A stretch of 64,000 bases of DNA from Sphingorhabdus sp. Alg231-15 (GTDB lineage Bacteria; Pseudomonadota; Alphaproteobacteria; Sphingomonadales; Sphingomonadaceae). The stretch is taken from positions 3,094,001-3,158,000 of the forward strand of contig NZ_LT703001.1 in assembly GCF_900149705.1 (NCBI RefSeq). The letters run 5' to 3'. Of this stretch, positions 63,123 through 64,000 are shown piece after piece (position 1 is the first letter of the stretch; each line of letters opens with the position of its first letter). A program made the position numbers and the translations under genes. The notes beneath the pieces are model-generated. The model was not told the origin of the DNA, did no database searches, and saw only the letters and a list, made by a program, of their open reading frames with translations.

Positions 63123-64000
63123 TTAGCCTCCAGCCTGCAGGTTCATAAAGGCCACGAAACTGGGATCAGGATATAATATCTTCACCGTCTCGCGGATCAC
63201 CTTCTGACCATTGGCACCATTGGTAAAGATCACGGCGCCGGTTTTGTTGACAGGGTCAAAAAAGCCCAAAGTCCGCTCCCCGATATCACCACCGCCGTGC
63301 ATGACAATCACATTATCCGCCGTATGATAGACATTCCAACCACCGACAAAGCCAAGGCTTTTCGGGCAGACCTCCGCCGCCAAGCGCCCCTCGCCGCAAA
63401 TCTGACCGCCAAGATTTTCCTTGGCCGTCCAATAGGCTTCGTCGGATCTGGCATCCACCGGATTGGCCATCACCCAGGTCAGGAAGCGGGCATAGTCACC
63501 GATGGTAGACCAGACGTCATCCGCCGCATTCCAGTCCTTGCGTACGGTGGCATGGGCATGCTCACCCTTGCGATTGCGCGACATGGCGATCCGTCCGGCA
63601 AACCAGGGTTTTTCTGTAAAGCTGCTTTCGGTCATGCCCGCTGGTTCGAATATCTGCTGGGCGACAAGCGTTTCCAGCGGCAGGTTCATTTTCTTCTCGG
63701 CAAAGCGGGCCATATATTGAAACCCCTCGCCGGAATATCCGAACTTGCTGTCCGGATCATTTTTAAACGTCAGCACATCCTTGGTCTGGTAACGCCAATT
63801 GGGAAAACCCGTGCGATGGACCAGCGCCATCCGCGGAGTCAGAAGCTTGTGCCGGGGATCGGATTTAATATCAGGATCAACCCAACTCCCCGCCATCGGC
63901 TCGTCGAGCGTCAAGGCACCGCTCTTGGCAAGCCGCATCACGGTTTCCGCAACCAGTGGTTTGGTCATTGAAGCGATATTGTAAAGCGTCTTCGCAGACG
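63123..64000 (-). CDS. Serine hydrolase/beta-lactamase family protein, partial (N-terminus outside window)
   Basis: The frame runs to the window edge; KTLYNIASMTKPLVAETV shows the Ser-x-x-Lys motif (SMTK) beyond the internal ATG, so the gene starts outside. KFGYSGEGFQYMARFAEKK carries the Tyr-x-Asn-equivalent region (YSGEG), and VMHGGGDIGERTLGFFD the C-terminal HxG-type motif. It is a penicillin-binding-protein-like esterase or peptidase. Confidence 0.8.
   Translation of the reverse strand, partial: SAKTLYNIASMTKPLVAETVMRLAKSGALTLDEPMAGSWVDPDIKSDPRHKLLTPRMALVHRTGFPNWRYQTKDVLTFKNDPDSKFGYSGEGFQYMARFAEKKMNLPLETLVAQQIFEPAGMTESSFTEKPWFAGRIAMSRNRKGEHAHATVRKDWNAADDVWSTIGDYARFLTWVMANPVDARSDEAYWTAKENLGGQICGEGRLAAEVCPKSLGFVGGWNVYHTADNVIVMHGGGDIGERTLGFFDPVNKTGAVIFTNGANGQKVIRETVKILYPDPSFVAFMNLQAGG

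Noticed and set aside
1-64000. tRNA, rRNA, riboswitch or canonical insertion sequence
   Set aside because: Read through on both strands without finding a cloverleaf, rRNA segment, known riboswitch core or DDE transposase frame.

Overview
The window looks like chromosome of a marine- or soil-type alphaproteobacterium of the order Sphingomonadales (Sphingorhabdus or Parasphingorhabdus-like). The grounds are moderate GC, families common in that group (DUF3489, DUF5818, DUF5681, the sphingomonad style of membrane AraC proteins) and a dispersed palindromic repeat. This placement is inference; no rRNA or tRNA gene is present to anchor it.

Region 1 (about 0.6-12.8 kb) is the most notable part. It is a reverse-strand operon of ten tandem short peptides (10.58 down to 8.25 kb), a guanidine-modifying (arginine deiminase-like) enzyme, an HlyD-type adaptor, a C39-peptidase ABC exporter, a second ABC exporter with a long N-terminal extension, and a cyclic-nucleotide-binding protein. 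A NodT/TolC lipoprotein channel gene lies just upstream in the same direction behind its own terminator, and an eleventh precursor sits beyond it on the forward strand. The transporter set matches the NHLM bacteriocin export type. The precursors, however, carry short leaders of about 20 residues ending ELDxVTGG, not the long nitrile-hydratase or Nif11 leaders usual for that exporter. The cores are mosaics of shared blocks, each with at least one Arg, which suggests that the deiminase converts core arginines to citrulline (inference).

Region 2 (12.8-20 kb) holds two hypothetical genes and an acyl-CoA/SDR/nitroreductase/di-iron-hydrolase operon with a divergent LysR regulator. Region 3 (20-30.9 kb) is an accessory array: mostly lone small genes of unknown family in mixed orientation, nearly every one bounded by copies of one palindrome family with two alternative loops, plus a short tyrosine recombinase bracketed by two such palindromes, an Mrr-like nuclease and a Sel1-repeat gene broken by an amber codon. 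Region 4 (30.9-34.3 kb) has mobile-element character: DUF5818, DUF5681, a ParB-domain DNA methyltransferase cut short by an in-frame amber codon, and 22-bp-spaced direct repeats.

Region 5 (34.3-51.5 kb) lies between two direct copies of a roughly 120-bp sequence. It contains a membrane AraC regulator, DUF2306, a sterol-desaturase-like enzyme, a rhodanese, a fused glycosyltransferase, DUF547, a decayed alpha/beta hydrolase, a second copy of the SDR gene of region 3, a 1496-residue trimeric autotransporter and a divergent membrane-anchored 7TM-AraC regulator. Region 6 (51.6-57.1 kb) holds a PcfJ-like gene abutting a large RTX/Ig-repeat protein that has lost its 5' end. Region 7 (57.2-64 kb) is ordinary core genome: an MFS transporter, an AI-2E family permease, guanylate kinase, a lipocalin-like protein, a sulfatase-fold transferase and a serine hydrolase running off the window.
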